Source: Paguma larvata (Eukaryota > Chordata > Mammalia > Carnivora > Viverridae). Taken from it: a DNA stretch of 64,000 nucleotides. Below are positions 62,946 to 64,000 of this stretch, in pieces. The DNA lies in contig CM057833.1 of the NCBI GenBank assembly GCA_030068075.1, positions 43,977,587-44,041,586 of the forward strand. Direction: 5' to 3'. How positions within the stretch are numbered: position 1 is the stretch's first letter; each line of letters starts with the position of its first letter. The notes beneath the pieces are model-generated. The model had not been told where the DNA came from. It saw only the letters and a program-made list of their open reading frames with translations, and did no database searches. The position numbers and the translations under genes are program-made.

Positions 62946-63722
62946 GGCAACATCACTCAGACAACAAACAATAGAAATGTAAGAATCAAAATCTGCTTAA
63001 TTAAATGTTCTCCTTGGTAGTGATTTGGTTAACTGAGGTTTTCCTGGAAGCGCCTGGGTTAAATATTACATAGGATGTATTAAGTGAGTTTTGCCTGGCC
63101 TAAGGAAGCTCCTGAGCACAGTTGCAAATGAACGAATCTGGGTGGGAGGGAGCACCTTTGTGGGGTCAGAGAGAAACATCCGTTTGTGTTGAGGCTGCCA
63201 AACTGCCTTTTCCTTGCCCCCAGTGTACCAAGGGTGTCTCATAAATGTTAAATAATCATAATGACCAAGCTCAAGGGGTGTCCGTGGTCATAAAACCTAC
63301 CTTTTATGGATGATTCCTGAGAGTCTCCTGGTGGGTGGTTAGAAATTGAGCAGACCTCGTGGCCAGAGGTCTCCATATAGGCTGCATCTGAGAGACCTAC
63401 AAGCTTGGGTGGCAGGAAGGGGATCCAATCACAAGCTGGGACGCCCAACCATTGATTGATTGAGGAAGGCCACCCACACTGAGCCTTCTGGAATCCATTG
63501 GTGAGTCATGGGCCAAAGGATTATGTCTTCAATATGGGCCATTGGGCCTGATACCGAGGCATTTCCTGCTTACAGCTTAGGGGAGCTATCCTTAATGAGG
63601 GTGATGACCTGGAGGTCCAAGAAATAACCAGATGAGAGGAAAACTCTAGTCTCCTTTACCCCTCATGGGGCATGGCTTCCTAAGCCTTTTCTGATGGTAT
63701 AATCTCCAGCAGACCTCAGGTG
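62946..63722. other. Unassigned sequence, no gene recognised
   Basis: No repeat or coding region is recognised in these 0.8 kb. Confidence 0.4.
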
Positions 63723-63724
63723 AC

Positions 63725-63749
63725 ATTCATTCATTCATTCATTCATTCC
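63725..63749 (+). repeat. (ATTC)n microsatellite
   Basis: Five to six attc units at the left edge of an antisense L2, whose terminus carries the same unit. Confidence 0.93.
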
Positions 63750-64000
63750 ATCATTATTTAGCTGTTATATTCATTCACTCCATGGATGTTAATTAAGTAC
63801 CTGGGCTAGATGTTAGAAGTACCGAGATAAATAAGACACAGTTCCCACCCTTGTTGGGCCAAATGTAGGAAGATAAGTAAGACACAAATTTTTATGTAAT
63901 GTGATAAGTATAAACAGCCATAGAGGTACGTACAAAGGGAAGAATGGCAACCAGAGAGGTGACATTTGTACTGTTATAAAGAATGAACAGAGTTCCACCA
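63725..64000 (-). repeat. L2 LINE 3' region, cut by window end
   Basis: 'gtacctgggctagatgttagaagtaccgagataaataagacacagttcccaccc', then '...gtaatgtgataagtataaa' and 'agaggtgacatttg', is antisense L2. It runs off the window. Confidence 0.8.

Noticed and set aside
1..64000. CRISPR array, prokaryotic operon or prophage
   Set aside because: There are no regularly spaced direct repeats with unique spacers, no ribosome-binding-site-led dense genes, and the repeat content is mammalian throughout.

Overview
The window is non-coding mammalian nuclear DNA from a carnivore, most probably a cat (Felidae). The evidence is about 25 copies or fragments of the carnivore tRNA-Lys-derived SINE. Many carry the head, central 'ctgacagctcagagcctggag' type segment, CT-rich stretch and A-rich tail of the cat-type element, and several have clear target-site duplications (TSDs). 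I cannot tell which felid species it is. I found no convincing protein-coding exon, processed pseudogene, tRNA, rRNA, CRISPR array or prokaryotic feature. The open reading frames are short (the longest is 166 codons), lie mostly in repeats, and match no protein family I recognise. The window is best read as intergenic or deep-intronic sequence.

Layout. 0-12 kb: ancient MIR and L2 fragments, one MER5A DNA transposon, an old L1 tail, two full SINEs and a truncated one, and long unassigned stretches. 12-16 kb: a cluster of SINEs beside an L1M 3' end. 17-22 kb: two L2 blocks broken by an LTR and by a SINE. 22.6-27.6 kb: the densest layer of nested insertions, with a full MIR, a long L1M-like repeat, a Tigger2/MER8-type DNA transposon split by a SINE, an antisense L1M, and a run of minus-strand SINEs. 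27.9-29.4 kb: the largest repeat-poor stretch, AT-rich then GC-rich. 29.4-40 kb: MIR and L2 fragments, including L2 pieces in opposite orientations, plus a MER5-type element split by a SINE. 40-49 kb: seven SINEs with mostly clear TSDs, and a full-length antisense MLT1-type LTR inside a MIR. 49.7-58 kb: the densest run of MIRs, plus L2 and L1M pieces. 58-64 kb: a sense MLT1 LTR holding a (CA)n tract and inserted into an L2, followed by three L2 blocks in alternating orientation and an L2 running off the window end.

Relative ages can be read from nesting. MIR and L2 are oldest. MER5, MLT1, L1M and Tigger are next. Old carnivore SINEs follow, and cat-type SINEs are youngest (the copy at 24030-24236 looks closest to consensus). 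I did not find an undescribed biological system. The observations most worth checking are a 36-base segment near 5.5 kb that copies one 2.5 kb upstream and snaps back into a hairpin, two fresh tandem duplications inside one ancient repeat at 23.5-23.7 kb, an eight-tract G-quadruplex motif at 18.47 kb, competing hairpins at 8.47 kb, and a repeat-free AT-rich block at 28.17 kb with homeodomain-like sites. All family names come from memory of consensus sequences; boundaries are approximate unless a TSD or terminal repeat is cited.
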